Source of the DNA: Polaribacter filamentus
GTDB taxonomy: Bacteria; Bacteroidota; Bacteroidia; Flavobacteriales; Flavobacteriaceae
Assembly: GCF_002943715.1 (NCBI RefSeq)
Contig: NZ_MQUA01000013.1
Span: 1,295,001 to 1,359,000, forward strand
Direction of reading: 5' to 3'
Length of the DNA stretch: 64,000 bases
A program made the position numbers and the translations under genes. Position 1 is the first letter of the stretch. Each line of letters opens with the position of its first letter. Positions 35,947-44,618 of this stretch are shown here, one piece after another. Below the pieces are notes generated by a model. That model saw nothing but the letters and a program-made list of their open reading frames with translations. It ran no database searches and was not told the origin of the DNA.

Positions 35947-36990
35947 ATGAAAAATACGACACTACTAGTATGCGTTCTTTTACTGCTCAGTTGCTATTCT
36001 TGCAAAACACTCCCTAAAAAAGAGGTTGAAGTTTCTAATAATAAAATTGATTTTACAATTGCGTTTGGCTCTTGTAATAAACAATATAAACCAAATGTTT
36101 TATGGAAAGAAATTAAAAAAAATAACCCAGATTTATGGATTTGGGGAGGAGATAATATTTATTCTGATACAGATGATATGTCTAAAATGCAAAAAGACTA
36201 TGAAGGACTAAAAAAACAAAAGGGTTATTTAGAACTTGTAGAAAATTTACCTGTGATGGCTACTTGGGATGATCATGATTACGGTTTTAATGATAGTGGT
36301 ATTGAATGCTCCAAAAAAGACGAAGCGCAAAAATTATTTTTAGATTTTTTTAAGGTGGATGAAAAAAGTCCGCGCAGAAAACAAGAAGGGGTTTATACTG
36401 CTAAAGAATTCAAAACAGCAAAAGGAACCATTAAAGTGATTGTTTTAGATACTCGTTATTTTAGAACCGCACTCATAAAAGCATCCGATGAATCAAAAAA
36501 GAGATATATACCAAATACAGATCCTAACAGTTCTGTTTTAGGAACTGTGCAATGGAATTGGCTTGAAAATGAGCTAAACGGTTCTACAGCAGATTTTAAT
36601 ATTATTGTAAGTAGTATTCAAGTTTTATCTTCTGAACACGGATTCGAAACTTGGGGCAATTTCCCTAATGATGTCGAAAAACTTAAAAACACTATCGTTA
36701 AAAGTAAGGCAAAAGGTATTTTTATGTTATCGGGAGATCGACATATTTCCGAATTTTCAAAAACAACCGTAAACAATTTAGAGTATCCTTTAATCGATTT
36801 TACGTCTAGCGGATTAACACACGCTTATGCTACTTTTGTTTCAGAACCAAATAAATATAGAGTTCAAAATGTAGTTTCTGAAATTAGCTTTGGTTTGTTA
36901 GCGTTTAATTTTAACACCAAATCTGTTCGCATGCAAATGAGAGGTAAAGACAACATAATACTACAAGAAATCAATCAAGTTTATCCATAG
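35947..36990 (+). CDS. PhoD-like phosphodiesterase/alkaline phosphatase lipoprotein
   Basis: A 347-residue secreted enzyme of the alkaline phosphatase D family of metallophosphoesterases. It has an N-terminal lipobox (SC at about residue 19). Metal ligands are visible in FGSCNKQ, WGGDNIYSD, TWDDHDYGFNDSG and the C-terminal MLSGDRHISEF, which carries the last Asp/His. Released phosphate source is unknown. It has its own promoter and ends 52 bases before ndk. Confidence 0.92.
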   Translation: MKNTTLLVCVLLLLSCYSCKTLPKKEVEVSNNKIDFTIAFGSCNKQYKPNVLWKEIKKNNPDLWIWGGDNIYSDTDDMSKMQKDYEGLKKQKGYLELVENLPVMATWDDHDYGFNDSGIECSKKDEAQKLFLDFFKVDEKSPRRKQEGVYTAKEFKTAKGTIKVIVLDTRYFRTALIKASDESKKRYIPNTDPNSSVLGTVQWNWLENELNGSTADFNIIVSSIQVLSSEHGFETWGNFPNDVEKLKNTIVKSKAKGIFMLSGDRHISEFSKTTVNNLEYPLIDFTSSGLTHAYATFVSEPNKYRVQNVVSEISFGLLAFNFNTKSVRMQMRGKDNIILQEINQVYP

Positions 36991-36991
36991 C

Positions 36992-37021
36992 TTGCTATTT
37001 ATAATAAAAGACCTACTTTTG
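36992..37021 (+). promoter_or_regulatory. Promoter of ndk
   Basis: -33 TTG (36992-36994), spacer 19 bases, -7 box TACTTTTG (37014-37021), 20 bases before the ndk ATG. It matches the Bacteroidota consensus well. Confidence 0.75.
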
Positions 37022-37041
37022 CAAAAAATTAAAAAAACAGA

Positions 37042-37461
37042 ATGGCAACAAATAGAACATTTACAATGCTTAAACCAGATGCTGTCGAAAACGGACATAC
37101 TGGCGCAATATTAGAAAAAATAAATGCTGCAGGATTTAGAATTGTAGCTTTAAAGAAAACTCAAATGACCAAAGCTGATGCTGAAACTTTTTATGCTGTG
37201 CATAATGAGCGTCCGTTTTTTGGAGAATTAGTTGAATTCATGACACGTGGACCAGTAGTTGCTGCAATCTTAGAAAAAGAGAATGCTGTAGACGATTTTA
37301 GAACTTTAATTGGTGCTACAAATCCTGCGGATGCTGCAGAAGGAACAATTAGAAAATTATACGCAACTTCTATGGGAGAAAATGCTGTACATGGCTCTGA
37401 TTCTGATGAGAATGCTCAAATTGAAGGAAACTTTCACTTTTCTGGAAGAGAGCAATTTTAA
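37042..37461 (+). CDS. ndk: Nucleoside diphosphate kinase
   Basis: It balances nucleoside triphosphates by transferring the gamma-phosphate of ATP to NDPs. The protein has 139 residues. The N-terminal [25 protein letters not shown], and the active-site block [12 protein letters not shown] with the phosphorylated His are intact. It has its own promoter and a terminator at 37496. Gene neighbours (nrnA, gldI) are the same as I recall in other flavobacteria. Confidence 0.97.
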   Translation: MATNRTFTMLKPDAVENGHTGAILEKINAAGFRIVALKKTQMTKADAETFYAVHNERPFFGELVEFMTRGPVVAAILEKENAVDDFRTLIGATNPADAAEGTIRKLYATSMGENAVHGSDSDENAQIEGNFHFSGREQF

Positions 37462-37495
37462 GGATTTTTAATGCTTAGTTTACAATATATTTAGG

Positions 37496-37528
37496 AAAAA
37501 CTCATACCGAAAGTTGTGAGTTTTTTTG
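37496..37528 (+). terminator. Terminator after ndk
   Basis: Stem AAAAACTCA (37496-37504) and TGAGTTTTT (37517-37525) with a 12-base loop and a T run. Confidence 0.8.
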
Positions 37529-37648
37529 TGGAAATAATTTAGCTTGCTTCTAAACATAGAAAAGTGTAGCTTCGCTAACTGCGGATATAAAACATTGAAA
37601 CAATTTTATATCATTACGTTGTATTTCATTATAACCAAGGAATAAACA

Positions 37649-38404
37649 ATGATAAAAGTATTTAGAAAAAAACGATACGACCTTATGGAGAAGAAGAATA
37701 CTGGAAAATATTTTAAATATGCAGTTGGTGAAATTGTGCTTGTTGTTATAGGAATTTTGATTGCATTGGCGATAAGCAATTGGAACTCAAAAAGAAATCA
37801 AAAGAACAGAAATCACCAGTTTTTGGTTAAACTCTCAAAAGAATTAGACCAAAATATAGATCGATCTATACTTATGGATTCTATAAGTGGTGGTTTTAAA
37901 AATCGCTATATATCTGCGGATAGTGTTTTGAGAATTTTAAACAAAGGGATAACTATTGAAGATTTAGATTTCATAACTAGTGAGCCTTGGTATTTTACCG
38001 CTCCATTTAATCTGAACACCAACATATTTGAAGAACTTAAAAACACGGGAAGCTTGTATGCTATAGGGTCAGATAGTTTAGTGAGTTCAATTCAAGAATA
38101 CTATCAACTCTGCAAGCGAGAATCTTTTTATAATTTAGAAATGGGAAAATCAGTTTCAAACCGACAAGAAAAATACTACGAAGGTTTTTTTAACTTTAGT
38201 CATTTATACCAACAAAATCCGGAAAAAGCAATAGCTAATCATCCTTGGATTTTTGATCCTCAATCTCAACACTATCTTTACTATCAACAGTACACTATTT
38301 TGTTAAAAATACACAGTAACTTGATGGTCAGGAAATTGAAAAATATTATCAAAACCTCTGAAGAATTGAAGCAACTTATATCTGAAGAAATTAAAAAAAT
38401 GTAA
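37649..38404 (+). CDS. DUF6090 family membrane-anchored protein
   Basis: A 251-residue protein with one strong N-terminal transmembrane helix (VGEIVLVVIGILIALAISNW) preceded by a Lys/Arg-rich tail, and an extracytoplasmic helical domain after it. The pattern GEIVLVVIGILIAL followed by NWN is the DUF6090 signature seen throughout flavobacteria, where function is unknown. A conserved Tyr/Glu-rich segment around SIQEYYQLCKRESFYN lies at about 150-166. Two possible starts (MIKVF or the internal MEKKN) flank a basic stretch; I keep the longer one. Confidence 0.8.
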   Translation: MIKVFRKKRYDLMEKKNTGKYFKYAVGEIVLVVIGILIALAISNWNSKRNQKNRNHQFLVKLSKELDQNIDRSILMDSISGGFKNRYISADSVLRILNKGITIEDLDFITSEPWYFTAPFNLNTNIFEELKNTGSLYAIGSDSLVSSIQEYYQLCKRESFYNLEMGKSVSNRQEKYYEGFFNFSHLYQQNPEKAIANHPWIFDPQSQHYLYYQQYTILLKIHSNLMVRKLKNIIKTSEELKQLISEEIKKM

Positions 38405-38474
38405 TTTTATTTTGGATATTATTTTTTAAGGCTAGCGTTAAATAACTAAAGTACAACACCATGTGAAACTAATT

Positions 38475-38514
38475 GCTAGTTCTAGCCAACTTACGAAAGT
38501 CCTCGCGGACTTTC
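38475..38514. repeat. Paired hairpin repeat downstream of the DUF6090 gene
   Basis: Two close hairpins: GCTAG/CTAGC (38475-38486) and GAAAGTCC/GGACTTTC (38495-38514) with a TCGC tetraloop. They lie in the 185-base gap between the DUF6090 and DUF721 genes. GC content is higher than the flanks. This resembles a REP-type dispersed element, although no second copy is seen in the window. Confidence 0.5.
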
Positions 38515-38589
38515 TTGGTCGGTATTTATTTACTAACTTTAATGCTTAAAAACCGCAATTAATCTTGTACAAAAACATTAGCGAAAAAT

Positions 38590-38886
38590 CTAAACCAACA
38601 TCAATTTAGTAACAAACTCATCACCCAACTCTTCATTCATCATTTTTATTATTTTATCTTTTCCATAACTTAATTCCTCACGTAAAACGGATGAATTTAA
38701 TTGAATGATTAATGTTTTATTTTGTAATTTTACAGAAGTAGTGTGCGTTGCAATTCCGGGGCCCATCATTTTAGTCCAAGTTTCTTCTACTTTAATTTTA
38801 TGCATTCCTTTGGTCAAGTTATTTTCCTTGATAAAACTTTGCATTAAATCCTGAATTGAAAATGAATCGTTTTCTCTTTTTGCCAT
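38590..38886 (-). CDS. DUF721 domain protein
   Basis: A 98-residue cytosolic protein of the DUF721 (DciA-like) family. DciA homologues act in loading the replicative helicase, and in Bacteroidota a DUF721 gene commonly lies beside recF as here. Motifs are LMQSFIKENNLTKGMHKIKVEETW and VKLQNKTLIIQLNSSVLREELSYGKDKI. The adjacency to recF, in the same orientation 84 bases away, supports a DNA replication or repair role; the exact activity is inferred. Confidence 0.9.
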   Translation of the reverse strand: MAKRENDSFSIQDLMQSFIKENNLTKGMHKIKVEETWTKMMGPGIATHTTSVKLQNKTLIIQLNSSVLREELSYGKDKIIKMMNEELGDEFVTKLMLV

Positions 38887-38969
38887 TTTTATGTAGCTTT
38901 TTGCTTTTGGCTATTTGCCTTTCGCTAATTAAATAATTAATACTTTTTTTTCAAATTGAAACTTTGAAA

Positions 38970-40049
38970 CTATAATTTGAAAATCTTATACGGTTTATTA
39001 CTCTGTTTTACAATATTTTCTGTTCTTTCGGAATGTGTGTCAGTAATAAATATCTGACCAAATTCATCATTATTTACCAATTCTATAATTTGTAAAACTC
39101 TATTTTCATCCAATTTGTCAAAAATATCATCAAACAATAGAATAGGGATTATATTTGATTGTTGCTTAATAAACTCAAATTGCGCCAATTTTAAAGCAAT
39201 TAAATACGATTTCTGCTGCCCTTGAGAACCAAACTTTTTTATAGGATACTCTTCAATTTCAAAATTTAAGTCGTCTTTATGAATTCCGGATGTTGTGTAT
39301 TGTAAAATTTTATCTTTTTCTAATGATTTTTTTAAAGCCTCTAACATCGAAAAATCTTGCAACTGACTTTTATAGATAAGATTTACACTTTCTTTATCCC
39401 CTGAAATTATTTGATATTTTTCATTAAAAATAGGAATAAATTTTTCTAAAAAGTCTTTTCGTACCTCATAAATTTTAGTTCCGTAAATTGCCAATTGCTC
39501 ATTGTAAACGCTTAAATTTAAAGCATCGAAAGTTCTATTTGCCGCAAAATATTTTAACAATGCATTTCGCTGACTCAAGACCTTATTATAAAAAATTAAA
39601 TCTTGTAAATACGTTTTATTTTGTTGAGAAATTACACCATCAATAAATTTTCTTCTGGTATCACTTCCTTCTGTTACCAAATCCCTATCCGCTGGCGAAA
39701 TTATTACCAAAGGAATTTGCCCTATATGCTCAGAAAACTTCTCGTAATTTTTACCATTTCTTTTCAGCACTTTCTTTTGTCCACGTTTTAAACTACAGAC
39801 AATTTTCTCTGTTCTGTCGTTTAAAATGTACTCGCCCTCAATCATAAAAAAAGGCTCATTGTGTTTTATATTCTGAATTGCGACCGAATTAAAGTAACTT
39901 TTTGCAAAAGACAAGTAATAAATAGCGTCTAAAACATTGGTTTTACCGACACCATTATCACCCACAAAGCAATTTATTTTCTGCTGAAAATCAAAAGTTT
40001 GCGATTCGATATTCTTAAAATTGACTAAAGAAATTTTCTGTAAATACAT
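38970..40049 (-). CDS. recF: DNA replication and repair protein RecF
   Basis: An SMC-like ATPase that helps load RecA at gaps through RecOR. Walker A is GDNGVGKTN near residue 30, signature helix [17 protein letters not shown], and Walker [13 protein letters not shown]-terminal [12 protein letters not shown] and the 359-residue length are standard. It lies upstream of the DUF721 gene on the same strand. Confidence 0.97.
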   Translation of the reverse strand: MYLQKISLVNFKNIESQTFDFQQKINCFVGDNGVGKTNVLDAIYYLSFAKSYFNSVAIQNIKHNEPFFMIEGEYILNDRTEKIVCSLKRGQKKVLKRNGKNYEKFSEHIGQIPLVIISPADRDLVTEGSDTRRKFIDGVISQQNKTYLQDLIFYNKVLSQRNALLKYFAANRTFDALNLSVYNEQLAIYGTKIYEVRKDFLEKFIPIFNEKYQIISGDKESVNLIYKSQLQDFSMLEALKKSLEKDKILQYTTSGIHKDDLNFEIEEYPIKKFGSQGQQKSYLIALKLAQFEFIKQQSNIIPILLFDDIFDKLDENRVLQIIELVNNDEFGQIFITDTHSERTENIVKQSNKPYKIFKL

Positions 40050-40132
40050 GAATAAAAAACAAGTTTGAAAATGGATTGCAAATTATTGAAAATTTAGCGA
40101 AATAACCTCTTTTAAAATCCAATTAAAAAAAC

Positions 40133-40140
40133 TATTTTTG
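40133..40140 (+). promoter_or_regulatory. Candidate -7 box of the TPR gene
   Basis: TATTTTTG fits TAnnTTTG, 24 bases before the ATG at 40164. A -33 TTG is not obvious, so confidence is limited. Confidence 0.45.
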
Positions 40141-40163
40141 TCGCCACTAATTTTTAAGGAAAT

Positions 40164-40931
40164 ATGGCAACGTACAAGAAAAAAGGATTTAAAGGAAAAG
40201 ATAAAAACGAGCAAAATCAGTTAGACGATGCGAAGTTTGAAACTGCTGAAGTATTTAATACTTTAGAGGAAACAGCTACAAGATCTGAGCAGTGGATCGA
40301 AAAAAATAGCAAACCTTTATTTTATTCTTTAATAGGTGTTGTGATTATTTTCCTAGCTTTTTTAGGTTATAACAAATATATAGTTGAACCAAATCAATTA
40401 GAAGCTTCTAACGAATTAGCGTTTCCAAGAAAACATTTTGATGAAGCTGCAGTTGCAGGTTCAGGAATAGATTCTTTACTAAATTTAGGTTTAGAAGGTG
40501 CAGATGGTAAATATGGCTTTTTGGATATTGCTGAATCTTTTAGCGGAACGGATGCAGGAAATTTAGCAAACTATTATGCTGGAGTTTCTTATTTACAAAT
40601 GAAACAATATGAGAAAGGAATTGAATTTTTAAGTAAATTTAATTCTGATGACGAAATGCTAGGTCCTGTTTCTTTAGGAGCAATTGGTGATGCCTTTTCT
40701 GATATCAATCAACCTAAAGATGCTTTAGAATATTATGAAAAAGCAGCTAACAAAAAATCAAATGAGTTTACAACTCCATTATTTTTATACAAAGCAGGTC
40801 ATACTGCAATGTCTTTAAAAGAATACGACAAAGCAGCACAATTATTTACGCAAATAAAAGAAAAGTATTCAAAATCTGATCAAGGTATAGATATTGATAA
40901 ATTTATAAACGCTGCTAAATACGCTGAATAA
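40164..40931 (+). CDS. Membrane-anchored TPR protein (YfgM-like)
   Basis: A 255-residue protein with a basic cytoplasmic N-terminus (MATYKKKGFKGKDKNEQ), one transmembrane helix at about 52-70 (LFYSLIGVVIIFLAFLGY) and a tetratricopeptide region in the periplasm (about 125-255; ANYYAGVSYLQMKQYEKGIEFL, AIGDAFSDINQPKDALEYYEKA, KAGHTAMSLKEYDKAAQLF). It resembles YfgM-like ancillary factors of SecYEG in topology. It is the gene before ribH. Confidence 0.88.
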   Translation: MATYKKKGFKGKDKNEQNQLDDAKFETAEVFNTLEETATRSEQWIEKNSKPLFYSLIGVVIIFLAFLGYNKYIVEPNQLEASNELAFPRKHFDEAAVAGSGIDSLLNLGLEGADGKYGFLDIAESFSGTDAGNLANYYAGVSYLQMKQYEKGIEFLSKFNSDDEMLGPVSLGAIGDAFSDINQPKDALEYYEKAANKKSNEFTTPLFLYKAGHTAMSLKEYDKAAQLFTQIKEKYSKSDQGIDIDKFINAAKYAE

Positions 40932-40976
40932 AAAATAGTATGCAGCAAAACGGTTGCAGCTGGCAGTAAATAGCCG

Positions 40977-41018
40977 ACTGAATACTGTTCACTGAATACT
41001 TCTCACTGAATACTGAAC
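40977..41018. repeat. Three tandem 14-bp repeats before ribH
   Basis: ACTGAATACTGTTC, ACTGAATACTTCTC and ACTGAATACTGAAC stand in tandem and end three bases before the ribH ATG. The first 10 bases are identical in all copies. The tract occupies the place where the leader and translation start region of ribH would be. Confidence 0.85.
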
Positions 41019-41021
41019 AAA

Positions 41022-41528
41022 ATGGCAACAACTAATTTATCAATTTACGATAAAGCAACAATCCCAAATGCGAAGAATTTTCGATTTGGGATTGTTGTTT
41101 CTGAATGGAATCCAGAAATTACACAAAACCTTAAAAAAGGCGCAATTGAAACTTTATTAGATTGTGGCGCAACAAAAGATAACATTATTTCTTGGGATGT
41201 TCCTGGTAGTTTTGAATTGGTTTATGGTTGTAAAAAAATGATTCAATCTCAAAAAGTAGATGCAATTATTGCAATTGGAAATGTAATTCAAGGAGAAACA
41301 AAACATTTCGATTTTGTTTGTGAAGGCGTTACGCAAGGCATTGTAGATTTAAATGTGAAACATGATGTACCTGTAATTTTCTGTGTATTAACAGATAATA
41401 CAAAACAGCAATCCTTAGACAGATCTGGAGGTAAATTAGGTAATAAAGGTACAGAATGTGCTGTTGCTGCGATTAAAATGGCTGCTCTAAAAAACATAGA
41501 TAGAAAAGCTGGAAGTATCGGTTTTTAA
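41022..41528 (+). CDS. ribH: 6,7-dimethyl-8-ribityllumazine synthase
   Basis: It condenses 5-amino-6-ribitylaminouracil with dihydroxybutanone phosphate in riboflavin synthesis; subunits form pentamers or icosahedral shells. Motifs SWDVPGSFELV, AIGNVIQGETKHFDFVC and LGNKGTE are intact, and 168 residues is normal. The start ATG follows the tandem repeat. A small membrane protein and mutL follow on the same strand. Confidence 0.97.
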   Translation: MATTNLSIYDKATIPNAKNFRFGIVVSEWNPEITQNLKKGAIETLLDCGATKDNIISWDVPGSFELVYGCKKMIQSQKVDAIIAIGNVIQGETKHFDFVCEGVTQGIVDLNVKHDVPVIFCVLTDNTKQQSLDRSGGKLGNKGTECAVAAIKMAALKNIDRKAGSIGF

Positions 41529-41633
41529 TTCAATTTTATAGACATCAATTGACACAAAAAAAAGACTTTAATCATTTTAGTTAGTGCGATTTTATTTTAA
41601 AATAGTTCTCTAATTAAAATCTTTTTATTTTTT

Positions 41634-41663
41634 AATTCGTGAAAATTCAAAAAATTCGTGCTC
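41634..41663. repeat. AATTCGT-type dispersed repeat, copy 2
   Basis: AATTCGTGAAAATT and AAATTCGTG lie in the gap between ribH and the small membrane protein gene, after a T run. They resemble the block at 13937-13966. Confidence 0.5.
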
Positions 41664-41794
41664 TTTTTTTTTAAGAATACTTTTAACATCATTTCTTGAT
41701 GAATCCCTTTTAATTCTTTAAATTTGAATTGCTTAAAATTGGTATAGTAATTGCTATTTTGTAGAACAATAATCACCAATTATTTTTTATCATT

Positions 41795-42070
41795 ATGGGA
41801 TTTTTAAAACGAACAAATAAGAAATTTGATTACCAACCTCGCTATTATAAGGGAGATGGAAGCCCGTTTAAAATAGAACACAAACTAGACCAATTTAGAA
41901 GTACCACAGGAAAAAATAAAGGTTTAAAAACTAAATTTTCTAGCGCAATTAATGAACTTAAAAACGCAGAAAAAGGATCAAACAAAACGGTAGTCTACAT
42001 CATTTTAATTTTAGTTCTTATTTTCTTGTACATCATAGATTTTGATTTGTCTATATTCTATTCAAACTAA
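41795..42070 (+). CDS. Small C-terminally anchored membrane protein
   Basis: A 91-residue protein with a basic, soluble N-terminal part (KRTNKKFDYQPRYYKGDGSPF at the start) and a single C-terminal transmembrane helix (TVVYIILILVLIFLYIIDFDLSI). Similar short proteins sit between ribH and mutL in flavobacteria and are sometimes wrongly labelled riboflavin synthase beta. Its stop overlaps the mutL start by one base (TAATG). The YQPRYY and DQFR motifs look conserved. No function is known. Confidence 0.8.
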   Translation: MGFLKRTNKKFDYQPRYYKGDGSPFKIEHKLDQFRSTTGKNKGLKTKFSSAINELKNAEKGSNKTVVYIILILVLIFLYIIDFDLSIFYSN

Positions 42071-43884
42071 TGTCAGATATCATTCAACTTTTACCAGATC
42101 ATGTAGCCAATCAAATTGCTGCAGGAGAGGTAGTTCAAAGACCCGGTTCTGTGGTAAAAGAATTGTTAGAAAATGCTATTGATGCTGGTGCAACAAACAT
42201 CACTTTACTATTAAAAGAGGCTGGTAAAACACTTATTCAGGTTATCGACGATGGTAAAGGAATGAGCACTACAGATGCTAGAATGTGTTTTGAAAGACAT
42301 GCTACCTCAAAAATTAAAAAAGCAGAAGATCTGTTTAATTTATGCACCAAAGGTTTTAGAGGCGAAGCTTTGGCCTCTATCGCTGCAATTGCGCATGTTG
42401 AGCTAAAAACAAAACAAGAAAATGAAGAATTAGGAACTTCCATAAAAATTGAAGGAAGCAAAATAATTTCTCAAGATTTCGTTTCTACTTCAACAGGAAC
42501 CAGTATTGCTGTAAAAAACTTATTTTATAACATTCCTGCAAGAAGAAATTTTCTAAAATCGGATACAGTAGAAACCAGACATTCTATTGATGAATTTCAA
42601 AGAGTTGCTTTAGCGCATCCAACAATTTCATTTTTAATGCATCACAATAACAATGAAGTTTATCATTTAAAAGGAGGTAATTTAAGAAAACGAATTGTAG
42701 CTATTTTTGGTTCTAAAATGAACGAAAAATTAGTACCAATTAGCGAACATACAGATATTCTGACTATTGAAGGTTTTGTAGCAAAACCTGAGTTTTCCAA
42801 AAGAAAACGTGGGGAACAATTCTTTTTTGTAAATGATCGTTTTATAAAAAGTTCGTACTTAAACCATGCGGTTGTAAATGCTTTTGATGGTTTGTTAGAA
42901 TATGGCGCACATCCCTCCTATTTTCTATATTTAACGGTACCTGCAAACACAATTGACATTAACATTCATCCCACAAAAACAGAAATAAAGTTTGATAATG
43001 AAAAGGCATTGTATGCGATGTTAAGAGCTACTGTAAAACACAGTTTAGGTCAATATAACGTAGCGCCTGTGTTAGATTTTAATAGAGATTCTAATTTAGA
43101 TACCTCGTATCATTTAAATAAAAGCGCGGTAAACGGTTCTGTACCAAAAATAACTGTAGATCCAGATTTTAATCCTTTTAGAGAAGCAAAACAAAAAGAG
43201 ATCACTTTTCCTTACAAACAAGAACAAAACACCCAAAGCTGGGAATCTTTATACACTTCTACTGGTTTTTCTGATGAAAGAAATCAGTCTCAATTATTTG
43301 AACATCAACAAGAATCAAGAACCCAAAAAACATTTCAAATTCAGCGTAAATATGTCATGAGTTTGATAAAATCTGGGGTGGTTTTAATTCATCAATCTTT
43401 AGCACATCAGCGAATTTTGTATGAAGATTTTTTAGAAAGTATCACTGTAAAAGAAGCAAATAGTCAGCAATTATTATTTCCTGTAAAAATATCTTTTTCA
43501 TCACAAGAAATAGAAATGATTTACACGATAAAAACTGAATTAGAAAACGCTGGTTTTTCGTTTGATGAATTTACAAAAGACAGTGTAACGATAAAAGGTA
43601 TTCCAGTTTCTGTTACTGAAAGTAAAATTACCATCATTTTAGAAGAACTTTTAAACGACATAAATTTGGAAGTGCCAGATGCAAGTTTTAGTCATTTTGA
43701 TTTAATGGCAAAATCATTTGCAAATACCTTGTGCATAAAAACAGGAACGCAACTATCAGAAAAAGAACAAGAAAGTTTGGTAAATAATCTATTTTCTTGC
43801 AAAGAACCTTCTATTTCACCCTTCGGAAAATCGACCTTTAAAACACTCACTTTAAACGAGATAGACAACCTATTTAATAGTTAA
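42070..43884 (+). CDS. mutL: DNA mismatch repair protein MutL
   Basis: It couples MutS mismatch recognition to repair. The N-terminal GHKL ATPase is intact: ENAIDAGAT, DDGKGMS, RHATSKI and GFRGEALASIAAIA (residues 35-105). The C-terminal dimerisation domain is about 420-604. The endonuclease motif DQHAxxERxxYE is here IHQSLAHQRILYE at about 440-453, so the metal-binding Asp, His and Glu are lost, and the C-terminal CPHGRP-like element has also been replaced. It should act without its own nicking activity, like E. coli MutL. The 604 residues are normal. Confidence 0.96.
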   Translation: MSDIIQLLPDHVANQIAAGEVVQRPGSVVKELLENAIDAGATNITLLLKEAGKTLIQVIDDGKGMSTTDARMCFERHATSKIKKAEDLFNLCTKGFRGEALASIAAIAHVELKTKQENEELGTSIKIEGSKIISQDFVSTSTGTSIAVKNLFYNIPARRNFLKSDTVETRHSIDEFQRVALAHPTISFLMHHNNNEVYHLKGGNLRKRIVAIFGSKMNEKLVPISEHTDILTIEGFVAKPEFSKRKRGEQFFFVNDRFIKSSYLNHAVVNAFDGLLEYGAHPSYFLYLTVPANTIDINIHPTKTEIKFDNEKALYAMLRATVKHSLGQYNVAPVLDFNRDSNLDTSYHLNKSAVNGSVPKITVDPDFNPFREAKQKEITFPYKQEQNTQSWESLYTSTGFSDERNQSQLFEHQQESRTQKTFQIQRKYVMSLIKSGVVLIHQSLAHQRILYEDFLESITVKEANSQQLLFPVKISFSSQEIEMIYTIKTELENAGFSFDEFTKDSVTIKGIPVSVTESKITIILEELLNDINLEVPDASFSHFDLMAKSFANTLCIKTGTQLSEKEQESLVNNLFSCKEPSISPFGKSTFKTLTLNEIDNLFNS

Positions 43885-43886
43885 AA

Positions 43887-44618
43887 ATGAACAATCTAAC
43901 AGACGCTATAAAACACCTAATTATTATAAATGTAATTGTATTTCTTGCACCACAATTGCTACAATTAGATTTTACCAACATGCTGGCTTTGCACTTTCCA
44001 ATGAATGAGCATTTTGGAATTTGGCAATATGTTACGCACATGTTTATGCACGGTAGTTTTGCACACATTTTATTTAATATGTATGGTTTATGGGCTTTTG
44101 GAACGCCTTTGGAACAAATGTGGGGAAAAAAGAAATTTATTTTCTTCTATTTTTCTGCAGGTTTAGGAGCGGGTTTAATTTATACTTTAGTTAATTATTA
44201 TCAGTTTAACAACCTTTATGAACTCTTTATAAATGCAGGTTTAAATAACGCTGAAGTATTCTCCATTTTAAAAAGTGGCAGTACCAATGATGCTCGCGTT
44301 GTAGGTGCTATTAGTCAAGAACAATTTAACCAAATAACATCCTTATACAACACGCCAGCCGTTGGAGCTTCTGGAGCAATTTACGGGGTTTTAGTTGCAT
44401 TTGGGTTGTTCTTTAAAGATGCTAAATTAGCATTGATATTTTTCCCTGTTCCTATTGCAGCAAAATATTTTATTCCTGTAATGATCTTAGGTGATTTATT
44501 TTTTGGAATGACAAAATACTCTGTTGGAAACGTTGCCCATTTTGCACATATTGGTGGCGCTTTAATAGGATTTTTAATTGCTTGGTATTGGAAAAAAAAT
44601 CAATTTAAAGTAAACTAA
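43887..44618 (+). CDS. Rhomboid intramembrane serine protease 1
   Basis: A 243-residue six-helix rhomboid. The catalytic Ser162 in GASGAIYG and His217 in HFAHIGG form the dyad; the HMFMHGSFAHILFNMYGLW helix holds the family Asn/His. A hydrophilic insert of about 50 residues (about 108-157) precedes the serine helix, as in other Bacteroidota rhomboids. It starts 2 bases after the mutL stop and overlaps the next rhomboid by one base, so it belongs to the mutL transcript. Confidence 0.93.
   Translation: MNNLTDAIKHLIIINVIVFLAPQLLQLDFTNMLALHFPMNEHFGIWQYVTHMFMHGSFAHILFNMYGLWAFGTPLEQMWGKKKFIFFYFSAGLGAGLIYTLVNYYQFNNLYELFINAGLNNAEVFSILKSGSTNDARVVGAISQEQFNQITSLYNTPAVGASGAIYGVLVAFGLFFKDAKLALIFFPVPIAAKYFIPVMILGDLFFGMTKYSVGNVAHFAHIGGALIGFLIAWYWKKNQFKVN

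Noticed and set aside
40920..41022. FMN riboswitch before ribH
   Set aside because: The leader consists of tandem repeats and shows none of the conserved RFN element features.
41597..41779. Minus-strand 60-codon frame after ribH
   Set aside because: Its Asn/Phe/His-rich translation comes from the AATTCGT repeat and A/T runs and matches nothing I recognise.
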